From NCBI RefSeq assembly GCF_027922005.1, contig NZ_BSEV01000001.1:211638-275637 (forward strand): a stretch of DNA of 64,000 nucleotides. Direction: 5' to 3'. The translations under genes were made by a program, and so were the position numbers. Source of the DNA: Streptosporangium carneum (GTDB lineage Bacteria; Actinomycetota; Actinomycetes; Streptosporangiales; Streptosporangiaceae). The notes below the pieces were generated by a model. The model saw only the letters and a list, made by a program, of their open reading frames with translations, searched no databases and was not told the origin of the DNA. The number at the start of each line of letters is the position of its first letter. Position 1 is the stretch's first letter. Positions 34,484-42,691 of the stretch are shown one piece after another.

Positions 34484-35560
34484 ATGAACGCTCGCGGCGC
34501 TCGCGGGGTGGTGGCGGCACTGGCCGTACTGGCCCTCACGACCTTGGCAACCGCCTGCGGGAGCTCGGGAACGACAGGGGCGACCGGCAGCGGGGGCTCC
34601 GGCGGCAGCGGAGACAAGCTCGCGGAGGTCCGGCTCGGATACTTCCCGAACATCACTCACTCCACGGCACTGGTCGGCATCGAGAAGGGCCTGTACGCCA
34701 AGCACCTCGGCGGCACCAAGCTCACGGCCACCACCTTCAACGCGGGCCCGGCCGCGATCGAGGCGGTCTTCTCCGGTGCGATCGACGCCACCTACATCGG
34801 CCCCAACCCGGCCATCAACGCCTGGGCCAAGTCCAAGGGCAAGGCCATCAAGATCATCGCGGGAGCGGCCTCCGGCGGCGTCTTCCTGGTCGTCAAGCCC
34901 GAGATCAACGGCGTCGAGGACCTCAAGGGCAAGAAGATCGCCACCCCGCAGCTCGGCAACACCCAGGACGTCGCCCTGCGCTACTGGCTGCAGGAGAAGG
35001 GCCTGAAGACCGACACCAAGGGCGGCGGCGACGTCAACATCATCCCGCAGGAGAACTCCCAGACCCTGCAGACCTTCGCCACCGGCGACATCGACGGCGC
35101 GTGGGTGCCCGAGCCGTTCGCCAGCCGCCTCGTCCAGGAGAGCAAGGGCAAGATCCTCGTCGACGAGCGCGACCTCTGGCCCAACAAGCAGTTCGTGATC
35201 ACCCACCTGATCGTCCGCCAGGAGTTCGCCGCCCAGCACCCCGAGGCGGTCAAGCAGCTCCTCGAAGGGCACGTCGAGGCCAACGCCGCCATCGCCGCCG
35301 ACCCGGCGGACGCCGCCAAGACCGTGAACGCCGCGCTGGAGAAGCTGAGCGGCAAGCCGCTCAAGCAGGAGGTCCTGGACAGCGCGTTCAAGAACATCTC
35401 CTTCACCAACGACCCGATCGCCTCCTCGTTGACCGGCAGCGCCGACCACGCGATCAAGATCGGTCTGCTGCAGCCGGTCGACCTGAACGGCATCTACGAC
35501 CTCAAGATCCTCAACGAGATCCTCAAGGCCAAGGGTCAGACCGAGGTCGTCGACAAGTAA
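34484..35560 (+). CDS. ABC transporter substrate-binding lipoprotein, aliphatic sulfonate/taurine type
   Basis: A 358-residue lipoprotein with signal peptide and lipobox L-A-T-A-C25, then a Gly/Ser linker. The periplasmic-binding fold carries YFPNITHSTALVGIEKGLY, GPNPAINAWAKS, KGKKIATPQLGNTQDVALRYWL and DGAWVPEPFASRL. These match the SsuA/TauA/NMT1 group, which binds sulfonates, nitrate-like anions or thiamine precursors. Together with SsuB- and SsuC-like genes and an Rrf2 regulator, sulfonate uptake for sulfur supply is the best guess. The start is fixed by GGGAG before ATG 34484. Confidence 0.87.
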   Translation: MNARGARGVVAALAVLALTTLATACGSSGTTGATGSGGSGGSGDKLAEVRLGYFPNITHSTALVGIEKGLYAKHLGGTKLTATTFNAGPAAIEAVFSGAIDATYIGPNPAINAWAKSKGKAIKIIAGAASGGVFLVVKPEINGVEDLKGKKIATPQLGNTQDVALRYWLQEKGLKTDTKGGGDVNIIPQENSQTLQTFATGDIDGAWVPEPFASRLVQESKGKILVDERDLWPNKQFVITHLIVRQEFAAQHPEAVKQLLEGHVEANAAIAADPADAAKTVNAALEKLSGKPLKQEVLDSAFKNISFTNDPIASSLTGSADHAIKIGLLQPVDLNGIYDLKILNEILKAKGQTEVVDK

Positions 35561-35591
35561 TCGCCTGATCCCAACCATCAGGAGGGCACAA

Positions 35592-36383
35592 GTGACAGCT
35601 CCGCTCACGGAGCGGGCGGCCCGCCGGACCGGGGGCGCCGAGCCCGCGGTCCGGCTGGACGGCGTCTCCAAGATCTACGGCCAGGGCAAGAACGGGCTGC
35701 TGGCCCTGGACAACATCTCACTCGCGGTCGAGCCTGGCGAGTTCGTCAGCCTGCTCGGCGCCTCGGGCTGCGGCAAGAGCACCCTGCTGTCACTGGTCGC
35801 CGGGCTGGACAGGCCCACGGCGGGCACGCTGGACACCGGGGGTCGAAAGATCGCCATGATGTTCCAGGAGCCCGCGCTCTTCCCGTGGCTCACCGTCGCC
35901 GCCAACGTCGAAATGGCCCTGCGGGTGCAGGGCGTGGGCAAGAAGGAGCGCCGGGAGCGGGCCACGGAGTTCCTGGAGATCGTCCATCTGGGCGGGTTCG
36001 GCGGCAAACGCCCGCACGAGCTGTCCGGCGGCATGCGCCAGCGGGTCTCCCTGGCCCGCGCGCTCGCCCAGGAGGCCGACGTGCTGCTGATGGACGAGCC
36101 GTTCGGCGCGCTGGACGCGATGACCCGCGACCTGCTCCACGACGAGCTCGAGCGGATCTGGCAGAAGCGCGGGCTCAGCGTGCTGTTCGTCACCCACAAC
36201 GTCCGCGAGGCCGTACGGCTCGGCGACCGGGTCGTCCTGCTGAGCAGCAGGCCCGGCAAGGTCGCCGAGGACTTCCCCGTGGACATCGACCGTCCCCGCA
36301 TCACGGACTCGCCGGAGGTCGCCGAGCTGGCCTCGACCATCACCGATCGGCTCCGCAAGGAGGTTCTGCGCCATGGCCGTTGA
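35592..36383 (+). CDS. ABC transporter ATP-binding protein, SsuB/TauB type
   Basis: A 263-residue ATPase with Walker A GASGCGKST (56-64), Q-loop FQEPALFPW, signature LSGGMRQR, Walker B LLMDEPFGALD and switch His in FVTHNVREAV. The PALFPW form of the Q-loop and the short C-terminus are typical of sulfonate/nitrate/taurine importers. AGGAGGG lies seven bases before GTG 35592. Its last 11 bases overlap the permease gene. It energises uptake of the ligand bound by the lipoprotein. Confidence 0.92.
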   Translation: MTAPLTERAARRTGGAEPAVRLDGVSKIYGQGKNGLLALDNISLAVEPGEFVSLLGASGCGKSTLLSLVAGLDRPTAGTLDTGGRKIAMMFQEPALFPWLTVAANVEMALRVQGVGKKERRERATEFLEIVHLGGFGGKRPHELSGGMRQRVSLARALAQEADVLLMDEPFGALDAMTRDLLHDELERIWQKRGLSVLFVTHNVREAVRLGDRVVLLSSRPGKVAEDFPVDIDRPRITDSPEVAELASTITDRLRKEVLRHGR

Positions 36384-37263
36384 CCAGGCACCCCCCGCCG
36401 GCCAGCCCGCCGACGTGCACGCCGCCCAGCTCGCGGGCCTCGACGCCCTCGAGCTCGGCGGCAGCACCAGCAGCGGCCTGGCGACGCGCGTCTGGGGCAG
36501 GGTCTGGCCGATGCTCCTCGCGATCGCCATCGTGCTGGCGATCTGGCAGGCCATCGTGTGGAGCGGCCGCTGGCCCGAGTACGTCTTCGCCGGTCCCGCC
36601 GAGACCTTCGGCAAACTCGGCGAGCGCCTGTCCGACCCCGAGTACTGGCAGGCCATCGGGGTGACCATGCGGCGCGCGGTCACCGGATTCGCGATCTCCG
36701 TGCTGGTCGGGCTGGTCATCGGCGCCCTGGTCTCCCGGATCAAGGTGCTCAGGGCCGCCTTCGGCTCGCTGATCACCGGCCTGCAGACCATGCCGTCGAT
36801 CGCGTGGTTCCCGCTGGCCATCCTGCTGTTCGGACTGACCGAGAGCGCGATCACCTTCGTGGTCATCCTCGGCGCGGCGCCGTCCATCGCCAACGGCCTG
36901 ATCACCGGGGTCGACTACACGCCGCCGATCCTGCTGCGCGCGAGCCACGTGCTCGGGTTCCGCCGCCTGCAGCTGTACCGCCACGTGATCCTGCCCGCGT
37001 CACTGCCGTCGTTCCTCGCCGGGCTCAAGCAGGGCTGGGCCTTCGCCTGGCGCTCGCTGATGGCCGGTGAGCTGGTGGTCATCATCGCCCACCAGGCCTC
37101 GCTGGGCGAGCGGCTCTACTACGACCGAGAGCTCGCCGACTCCGCCGGCCTGCTCGGCACGATGATCGTGATCCTGGTCATCGGCATCGGCATCGACCTG
37201 CTGTTCGAGACCGGCGACAACGCGTTGCGCCGCCGCTGGGGTCTTCAGCAGGTGCGCAACTAG
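36373..37263 (+). CDS. ABC transporter permease, SsuC/TauC type
   Basis: A 296-residue permease. A cytoplasmic N-terminal arm of about 45 residues precedes six transmembrane helices. The ATPase-coupling EAA-like loop reads ASHVLGFRRLQLYRHVILPASLPSFLAG. It starts inside the ATPase gene, so expression is coupled. The polar N-terminal arm is longer than in most SsuC proteins. With the two genes upstream it completes an importer for sulfonate-like compounds. Confidence 0.9.
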   Translation: MAVDQAPPAGQPADVHAAQLAGLDALELGGSTSSGLATRVWGRVWPMLLAIAIVLAIWQAIVWSGRWPEYVFAGPAETFGKLGERLSDPEYWQAIGVTMRRAVTGFAISVLVGLVIGALVSRIKVLRAAFGSLITGLQTMPSIAWFPLAILLFGLTESAITFVVILGAAPSIANGLITGVDYTPPILLRASHVLGFRRLQLYRHVILPASLPSFLAGLKQGWAFAWRSLMAGELVVIIAHQASLGERLYYDRELADSAGLLGTMIVILVIGIGIDLLFETGDNALRRRWGLQQVRN

Positions 37264-37268
37264 CCGAC

Positions 37269-37661
37269 ATGCGGATCTCCGCCAGAACCCAGTACGCACT
37301 GCGGGCCGTCACCGAGCTGGCCGCCGCGCCTCCCGGACCCGTGCCCGCGGAGAAGATCGCCGTAGCCCAGAACATTCCCAGAAGGTTCCTGGACAACATC
37401 CTGCTGCAACTGCGGCGGGCCGGGATCATCCACAGCCAGCGCGGCCCCGACGGGGGCTACTGGCTGGCCCGGCCCGCCGAGGAGATCACCCTGGCCGACG
37501 TGATCATGGTCGTCGAGGGCAATCCCGAGCACTCCCAGCGCGTCGACTACCCAGGGGTCGCCAGGCCCCTGGCCGACGTGTGGAGCGCGTTGCGCGAGCA
37601 CGAGGAGACGCTGCTCAGCGAGATCACCTTCGCCCACATCATGAAGGACGCGCTCCCCTGA
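37269..37661 (+). CDS. Rrf2-family transcriptional regulator (no Fe-S cysteines)
   Basis: A 130-residue winged-helix regulator: MRISARTQYALRAVTELA and the wing LRRAGIIHSQRGPDGGYWLARP are diagnostic of Rrf2. The three-cysteine cluster of IscR and NsrR is absent (no cysteines at all), as in CymR-type sulfur regulators, which act through protein or metabolite partners. It starts five bases after the permease stop, so it is in the transporter operon and is a likely autoregulator at the inverted repeat near 34455. The last 23 bases overlap the convergent DUF2867 gene. Confidence 0.88.
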   Translation: MRISARTQYALRAVTELAAAPPGPVPAEKIAVAQNIPRRFLDNILLQLRRAGIIHSQRGPDGGYWLARPAEEITLADVIMVVEGNPEHSQRVDYPGVARPLADVWSALREHEETLLSEITFAHIMKDALP

Positions 37662-38163
37662 CGGCGGCCCTCGCCATGCCGCCGACCACCAGGTGATGGA
37701 AGGGCCGGATCACGTTGAAGTAGACCGGCCCCGTCCAGCGGTTGTACTTCACGATCGTGGCGACGTGGAAGCGCCCCGGCTCGGCCACGACCGCGAGATG
37801 GGCGGTGAGGTGCGACTCGGTGACGCCCGCCACGAAGTAGTGGTCCTCCTCCGCGTCGGCCACGGTGAAGAACATCATGCTGTCGCCGGGGGTGAAGGAG
37901 ACGTCCTCGGGACGGATGACCCTCGCCGACGGGATCCCCTCCTGCCGCATGCCGAGCAGGCGCACGAACACGGCGCGCACCCGGTAGAGGAAACGCACCC
38001 AGCCCGGCTCCCACGAGGCGAGCCCGCAGAGGAACTCCCTGAGGGTGAGGTCGCCCTCGACGGTCTTGACGTCGACGTGGTCCGCGCCCTCGGCCAGGGC
38101 ACGCAGCCGCGGCAGGCCGGCGGTCAGGGGGTGGAGCGGGGACGCCTGTCCGGTTCTTGTCAT
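37639..38163 (-). CDS. DUF2867-family protein
   Basis: A 174-residue protein. The segments ADHVDVKTVEGDLTLREFL, DHYFVAGVTESHLTAHLAVV and VYFNVIRPFHHLVVGGMARAA match the DUF2867 family, whose biochemical role is unknown; folds in this group resemble START/SRPBCC-like ligand-binding domains. ATG 38163 overlaps the stop of the TetR gene by four bases, so the regulator and this protein form a coupled pair. It probably handles a ligand sensed by the TetR protein; that is inference. Confidence 0.78.
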   Translation of the reverse strand: MTRTGQASPLHPLTAGLPRLRALAEGADHVDVKTVEGDLTLREFLCGLASWEPGWVRFLYRVRAVFVRLLGMRQEGIPSARVIRPEDVSFTPGDSMMFFTVADAEEDHYFVAGVTESHLTAHLAVVAEPGRFHVATIVKYNRWTGPVYFNVIRPFHHLVVGGMARAAVRGARPS

Positions 38164-38708
38164 GGTCGCTCCCGGGTGGAGGGGTAGGGCCGCAGGGCCA
38201 GGTCGTAGACCTCGCGGAGTTCCTTGACGGTCAGCGCGGGGACCAGGTGGCCCGCGCCGATCAGGACCAGGTAGAGCAGCAACGCCATGTTCCGCGGCTC
38301 CTGTCCGCCGCGCTGCTCCCACAGGGCGCTCAGGTAGTCGATCCTGCGCCGGTCGACCCGCTCCTGCACGGCACGGGCCAGATCGTCCTGCTGGGCCCAG
38401 GCCCGCACCGCGACCTCCAGGGCCGGGGAGTCGCCGGAACCCGCGACCAGGTCGAGCAGTCGTTCCAGCCTGACCGTCGCCGGAGCGGGCGCGGCGGACT
38501 CGACGGCCTCGATGAACTCCGTGGTGAACCGTCTCTCGAAGTGCTCGAGCAGCGCGGCCCGGTAGGCGGGCATCCCCCTGAAGTGGTGGTAGAAGGACCC
38601 CTTGGTCAGTCCGAGCCGCTCGCACAGCAGCTCGATGGTCAGTGCTGGGACGCCCTGGACCGCCAGGATCGCGAGCCCCTCGTCCAGCCAGTCCTGCTCC
38701 GTCGCCAT
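38160..38708 (-). CDS. TetR-family repressor
   Basis: A 182-residue regulator. The N-terminal helix-turn-helix reads LTIELLCERLGLTKGSFYHHFRGMPAYRAAL (about residues 23-53), followed by an all-helical ligand domain. It is the first gene of a two-gene unit with DUF2867. CATAC/GTATG arms lie 14 bases upstream of the start and may be its operator, which would also sit upstream of the divergent ion channel gene. Confidence 0.88.
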   Translation of the reverse strand: MATEQDWLDEGLAILAVQGVPALTIELLCERLGLTKGSFYHHFRGMPAYRAALLEHFERRFTTEFIEAVESAAPAPATVRLERLLDLVAGSGDSPALEVAVRAWAQQDDLARAVQERVDRRRIDYLSALWEQRGGQEPRNMALLLYLVLIGAGHLVPALTVKELREVYDLALRPYPSTRERP

Positions 38709-38721
38709 GCCTACACCATGC

Positions 38722-38737
38722 CATACGGTTTGGTATG
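38722..38737. promoter_or_regulatory. Candidate TetR operator
   Basis: CATAC-ggtttg-GTATG, an AT-rich 16-base inverted repeat between the TetR gene and the divergent channel gene. TetR proteins commonly bind 14-16 base palindromes in this position. Confidence 0.5.
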
Positions 38738-38760
38738 TCGTCAGGGTGGGGCGGGAAGGG

Positions 38761-39588
38761 GTGGGCGATGACGTTCCGTACGATGATGGTTACGGACGGA
38801 CGTCGAGCGAGGGGGAGTCCCCGACGAAACGCACAGCGCCCCACCAGCGGCACGCCTCCTCACGCCTTGAGCGCTGGGAGCGCGGGAGCGAGATCCCGCT
38901 CATCCTCGCCTCCCTGACCTTCCTGGCCGTCTTCGCGACGCTGGTGCTGGCTCCGGGCATGCCCCGCCCGCTGCGGACGGCGGGCTGGGCGATCATGCTG
39001 GGCATCTGGGCGCTGTTCGCCGTCGACGTCGCCGTACGGCTCGCGCTCGCCCCCGACCGCCGGGCGTTCCTGCGCCACAACTGGCTGGCGCTGGTGATCC
39101 TGGCCGTGCCGACGCTCTGCCCGCTGCGGGCGGTCGGCATGCTCAGCAGGGCGTCGATCCGGCACCGGCGGCGCATGCTGGAGTTCCACGCGCAGGTCGC
39201 GGCCTACGGCGGCCTCACCGCCCTGCTGTTCGGGCTCACCTCCGCCCTCGCCGTGCTCCACGTCGAACGCGACGCGCCGGACGCGACCATCAGAACCTTC
39301 GGCGACGCCGTGTGGTGGGCGGTCAGCACGATCGCCACCGTCGGCTACGGCGACACCTATCCGGTCACCGGGAGGGGCAGGTGGATCGGCGGCGTCCTCA
39401 TGCTCGGCGGGGTCGGCCTGCTGGGCGTGGTCACGGCCTCCTTCGCCTCCTGGTTCACCTCCCGCTTCGAGGACCTGCGGGAGGAGGACCTCCACGGGAG
39501 GCCCCCCGCCGAAGGGGCCGGGGGCGGACAGGCCCGGAACCGGAAGGCCTCGGACGAGGGAACCCCGGACCGGGAAACCCCGGCCTGA
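38761..39588 (+). CDS. Voltage-gated-type potassium channel protein
   Basis: About 275 residues. The selectivity filter TVGYGD lies at about residues 194-199 after a pore helix (WWAVSTIA). Upstream are four hydrophobic segments arranged like S1-S4, the last with clustered arginines (ASIRHRRRM), although charge spacing is poorer than in true voltage sensors. S5 (GGLTALLFGLTSALAVLH) and S6 (GGVLMLGGVGLLGVVTASF) flank the pore. A cytoplasmic tail of about 45 Gly/Arg/Asp-rich residues has no RCK domain. The start is uncertain: GTG 38761 is used, GTG 38746 is possible. Confidence 0.82.
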   Translation: MGDDVPYDDGYGRTSSEGESPTKRTAPHQRHASSRLERWERGSEIPLILASLTFLAVFATLVLAPGMPRPLRTAGWAIMLGIWALFAVDVAVRLALAPDRRAFLRHNWLALVILAVPTLCPLRAVGMLSRASIRHRRRMLEFHAQVAAYGGLTALLFGLTSALAVLHVERDAPDATIRTFGDAVWWAVSTIATVGYGDTYPVTGRGRWIGGVLMLGGVGLLGVVTASFASWFTSRFEDLREEDLHGRPPAEGAGGGQARNRKASDEGTPDRETPA

Positions 39589-39702
39589 CCGTCCCCACCG
39601 GCCCGGAAAGCACCGATATCAGCCGCACCGACGCCCGACTCCCCGCGCCCACGCTGTGCTTTCCCTGCCCATAGCGGCGTTGGAGCCCCGGGGATCGTGG
39701 CA

Positions 39703-39743
39703 TGATTATCACTCCCAGGACCTTGCAATGATTTTCATAATCA
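39703..39743 (+). promoter_or_regulatory. Zur-like operator region upstream of the CooC-like gene
   Basis: An AT-rich island contains TGATTATCA (39703-39711), TTGCAATGATTTTCA (39723-39737; 12 of 15 matches to the actinobacterial Zur consensus TGAAAATGATTTTCA as I recall it) and the overlapping inverted repeat TGATT-N5-AATCA (39729-39743). The GTG start is 16-22 bases downstream, so binding would block transcription. Confidence 0.6.
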
Positions 39744-39758
39744 GATTGGATCGTCGTC

Positions 39759-40721
39759 GTGAGGGTGGCATTCGTCGGTAAGGGCGGCAGCGGCAAGACG
39801 ACTCTGTCGGCGCTGTTCGCCAGATACGTCGCGAGCCAGGGGGCGCCGGTCGTCGCGATCGACGCCGACATCAACCAGCACCTGGGCATGGCGCTGGGCA
39901 TGGACGAGGCCGAGCTGCCCCTGCCGATGGGCGCACACCTGACCGAGATCAAGGAGTACCTCCGCGGCGGCAACCCGCGCATCTCCTCGGCCGCGGCGAT
40001 GGTCAAGACCACGCCGCCGGGACGGGGCTCGCGGCTGCTGCGGCTGGCCGAGGCCGACCCGATCCACACCCGCTTCGCGGCGCCCACCCCGCACGGGCCG
40101 CGGCTGATGGTCACCGGCCCGTTCGACGAGGACGACCTGGGGGTGGCCTGTTACCACTCCAAGGTCGGCGCGGTGGAGCTGTATCTCAACCATCTGCTGG
40201 ACGAGGCGGGGGAGTACGTGGTGGTGGACATGACCGCCGGCGCCGACTCCTTCGCCTCGGGCCTGTTCACCCGGTTCGATCTGACGTTCCTGGTGGCCGA
40301 GCCGACCCGGCAGGGGGTGGGCGTCTACCGCCAGTACCGCGACTACGCGGCCGACTACGAGGTGCCGGTGGCGGTGGTGGGCAACAAGGTGCACGGTGAG
40401 GGCGACGTGGCGTTCCTGCGTGAGCAGGTGGGCGATGACCTGCTGGTGTGCCTGGAGCACTCGGCGGCGGTGCGGGCGATGGAGCAGGGGCGGCCGTTCG
40501 CGCTGGCGGATCTGGAGCCGGCCAACGTCAGGGCGCTGCGGGTGTTGCTGGCGCATCTGAACGGTCAGCGCAAGGACTGGGCGCGGTTCGGCCGTCAGGC
40601 GGCGCAGTTCCATCTGCGCAACGCCGAGGCGTGGGCCAACCGGGCCACCGGCGAGGACCTGGCCGCCCAGATCGACCCCGACTTCGTCTTCGGGCCCACG
40701 CGAGTGTTCCTCTCGCGCTAG
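39759..40721 (+). CDS. CooC/MinD-type nucleotide-binding protein
   Basis: A 320-residue SIMIBI ATPase with deviant Walker A GKGGSGKTT at 7-15, DADINQHLG and VVVDMTAG switch regions, VAEPTRQGVGVYRQY, and VVGNKV as the base-recognition strand. CooC-like proteins load nickel into CO dehydrogenase and related proteins handle other metal cofactors. Only single cysteines (VACYHS, LVCLEH) are seen, not the C-x-C of CooC. The Zur-like site upstream and a small conserved partner downstream suggest a metal-linked role, perhaps zinc allocation. GTG start. Confidence 0.82.
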   Translation: MRVAFVGKGGSGKTTLSALFARYVASQGAPVVAIDADINQHLGMALGMDEAELPLPMGAHLTEIKEYLRGGNPRISSAAAMVKTTPPGRGSRLLRLAEADPIHTRFAAPTPHGPRLMVTGPFDEDDLGVACYHSKVGAVELYLNHLLDEAGEYVVVDMTAGADSFASGLFTRFDLTFLVAEPTRQGVGVYRQYRDYAADYEVPVAVVGNKVHGEGDVAFLREQVGDDLLVCLEHSAAVRAMEQGRPFALADLEPANVRALRVLLAHLNGQRKDWARFGRQAAQFHLRNAEAWANRATGEDLAAQIDPDFVFGPTRVFLSR

Positions 40722-40782
40722 ATGGAGGCAAAACGGGCCCGCCTTAATGTCTGTAAATCCCCTTCTGAGAGGAGAAGGCAGC

Positions 40783-41169
40783 ATGTCGCTGACCGTCCCG
40801 AACGAGCTTCTCGACCAGGCGAAGGCAGGTGAGGTGGACGACGCGGCATTCGTCGCCTGCGTTCGCGACTCCCTGCCCTACGCCTGGTCGCTGATCAGCG
40901 ACCTGGTGCAGCAGCGTGACCGCACCGGTGCCGAGTTCACCGACAACACCGTTCCCCCGCCGGACGAGAGCGCCCGCGGCCAGCTCCTGCGCTGCCTCGC
41001 CAGCGACGCCATGCGCGGCGCGCTGGAGCGTCACTTCGGGGTGAAGCTGGCCTTCCAGAACTGCCACCGGGTCGCGGTCTTCGACCCGTCCGCCGTCAAG
41101 GCCCACGCCGAGTTCGTCACCGCCAGGTCCCAGATCCTCAACCAGCAGCCCGAGCTCGTCGACTGCTAG
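40783..41169 (+). CDS. Small conserved actinobacterial protein partnered with the CooC-like ATPase
   Basis: A 128-residue soluble, mostly helical protein (VPNELLDQAKAGEVDDAAFVACVRDSLPYAWSLI; RGQLLRCLASDAMRGALERHFGVKLAFQNCHRVAVF). GGAGAAGG precedes ATG 40783 and the gap to the ATPase gene is 61 bases. Conserved-looking cysteines occur at V-A-C, L-R-C, Q-N-C-H and the terminal D-C, which could bind metal. I recall similar pairs with an ATPase in streptomycetes, but the function is unknown. Confidence 0.75.
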   Translation: MSLTVPNELLDQAKAGEVDDAAFVACVRDSLPYAWSLISDLVQQRDRTGAEFTDNTVPPPDESARGQLLRCLASDAMRGALERHFGVKLAFQNCHRVAVFDPSAVKAHAEFVTARSQILNQQPELVDC

Positions 41170-41190
41170 GGCCTGTTCTGTGGATCCCGC

Positions 41191-42189
41191 CTACGCCGCG
41201 GACCGTCCGGGCGGCGGGACCTGACGGACCCGGGGCAGCACCTCCGCCCCGAGCCGCCTGATGTTGTCGAGGGTGCGGGCCTGCAGGCCCGCACCCTCGA
41301 CCATGAGGATCAGGTGACGCAGTCCCGTGCCGGCGACGGTCCGCTCTATCCTCTCCACGCACAGGTCGGCCGAGCCGACCGGATGCGTCCGGCAGAGGAA
41401 GTCCACATACTCGGCGACGTCGCGCCGCGGTCCCCGGCGCCCGTCGACCGGCACGTACCCCGCCAGGCCCGGCCCCAGCCATCCCGGCATGGCCGCCCTC
41501 AGCTCGGCCACGGCCCGCTCCGTCGAGTCGGCCACGTGTCCCACGGCCGCCGCCACGTGACCGGGATCCTCCGGGCCGTAGGACCGCAGCAGTCCGGCCC
41601 GCGCCTCGTCGTCGGCGTGCATGCCCAGCAGCATCGGCAGGCCCCGCTCGGCGGCCAGCGCCACGCTCCCCGGCGAGGTGCACGCCACGACCGGCCTGAG
41701 CCTGACGGCCGGGACCATCGGCACCTCCCTGAACCGGAAGAACTCCCCGTCCGCGGAGACGGTGTCCTGCCCGAGGGCCGCGCACAGCAGGTCGAGCGAC
41801 TCGCGGAAGCCCCGCTCGAACCGGGCCAGCCCGGTCCCGAAGACCTCGAGCTCCAACCAGGGCCCGCCCCGCCCGACCCCGAGCGCGAACCGCCCCCCGG
41901 ACACCTGGTCGAGGATCGCCGCCTGCTCGGCCAGCTCGACCGGGTGCCGCGCCGACAGCACGCTCACCGCCGTCCCCACCCGGATCCTGCTCGTACGGCC
42001 CAGCGCCACCCCGGCCAGCGTCACCGCCGACGGGCACACGCCGTACGACATGAAGTGGTGCTCGGCGATCCAGGCGTCGTCGAACCCCGCCTCCTCCGCC
42101 GCCACGACCGCCTCGACCGTGTCCCGCAACACCTGACCCGGCTCACGCCCGGGAAATCCCGCCGCCACGAGAAAGACACCGATACGCAT
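41191..42189 (-). CDS. LLM-class (luciferase-like, probably F420-dependent) oxidoreductase
   Basis: A 332-residue TIM-barrel enzyme. MRIGVFLVAAGFPG is the first strand, then EEAGFDDAWIAEHHF (the E-H-H of many family members), RIRVGTAVSVLSARHPVELAEQAAILDQVSGGRFALGVGRG, and VACTSPGSVALAAERGLPML. Members use reduced F420 or FMN to oxidise or reduce varied substrates; the substrate here is unknown. The 3' end contains a 36-bp perfect palindrome in the coding sequence, encoding about residues 297-308. The preceding GNAT or transporter context that sometimes reveals substrate is absent. Confidence 0.88.
   Translation of the reverse strand: MRIGVFLVAAGFPGREPGQVLRDTVEAVVAAEEAGFDDAWIAEHHFMSYGVCPSAVTLAGVALGRTSRIRVGTAVSVLSARHPVELAEQAAILDQVSGGRFALGVGRGGPWLELEVFGTGLARFERGFRESLDLLCAALGQDTVSADGEFFRFREVPMVPAVRLRPVVACTSPGSVALAAERGLPMLLGMHADDEARAGLLRSYGPEDPGHVAAAVGHVADSTERAVAELRAAMPGWLGPGLAGYVPVDGRRGPRRDVAEYVDFLCRTHPVGSADLCVERIERTVAGTGLRHLILMVEGAGLQARTLDNIRRLGAEVLPRVRQVPPPGRSAA
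41266..41301. repeat. 36-bp perfect palindrome inside the luciferase-like gene
   Basis: Eighteen-base half-sites (GTCGAGGGTGCGGGCCTG and its exact complement) with no spacer. It is translated as VEGAGLQARTLDN in the minus-strand gene, about 75 bases before its stop. Confidence 0.9.
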
Positions 42190-42397
42190 GGTGCCTACCT
42201 TGAATCAGCGCGAACGAACAGGAAAGCCCCGATCTCCATTTCCACCGCCCTCCACGAGCGGACAGGCCGCGACGCAGATGATCACTTCATTTTGACGAGC
42301 GGATACATGATTCGTCCGAGGCCGAAAGGGGACGTCAAGTCGCCCGCCGAATGTCGGGGCGCGTGGCACGATGGAGAGGCAGACGAAGGAGGCGAGG

Positions 42398-42691
42398 ATG
42401 GACTTCGGCGCACTGGAAGCACAGCTCGGCGCGCTCTGCCGACGGTTCGGAGTCAGCGAGCTCGCCGTCTTCGGATCCGTCGCCCGGGGAGAGGAGCGAC
42501 CCGACAGCGACGTGGACCTGCTGTACGTCCGCGCCGAGGGCGCCCCGCTCGGCCTGCTGGAGATCGCAACCCTGCAGGGGGAGCTGGAAACTCTCTTCGG
42601 CCGTCCGGTCGACTTGGTGGCCAAGCACTACCTCAACGAGGCGATCAGGGACGAGGTGCTGCATGACGCCCAAGTCCTCTACGCGGCGTGA
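42398..42691 (+). CDS. mntA: MntA-type minimal nucleotidyltransferase antitoxin
   Basis: A 97-residue minimal nucleotidyltransferase with the full signature G26-S-V-A-R-G...S37-D38-V-D40 and a downstream acidic strand (GRPVDLVAKHYL). MntA antitoxins transfer AMP to a tyrosine of HepT and so silence it. GGAGG lies seven bases before ATG 42398; the in-frame ATG 42371 has no such site. The gene overlaps hepT by 29 bases, the usual operon form. Confidence 0.88.
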   Translation: MDFGALEAQLGALCRRFGVSELAVFGSVARGEERPDSDVDLLYVRAEGAPLGLLEIATLQGELETLFGRPVDLVAKHYLNEAIRDEVLHDAQVLYAA

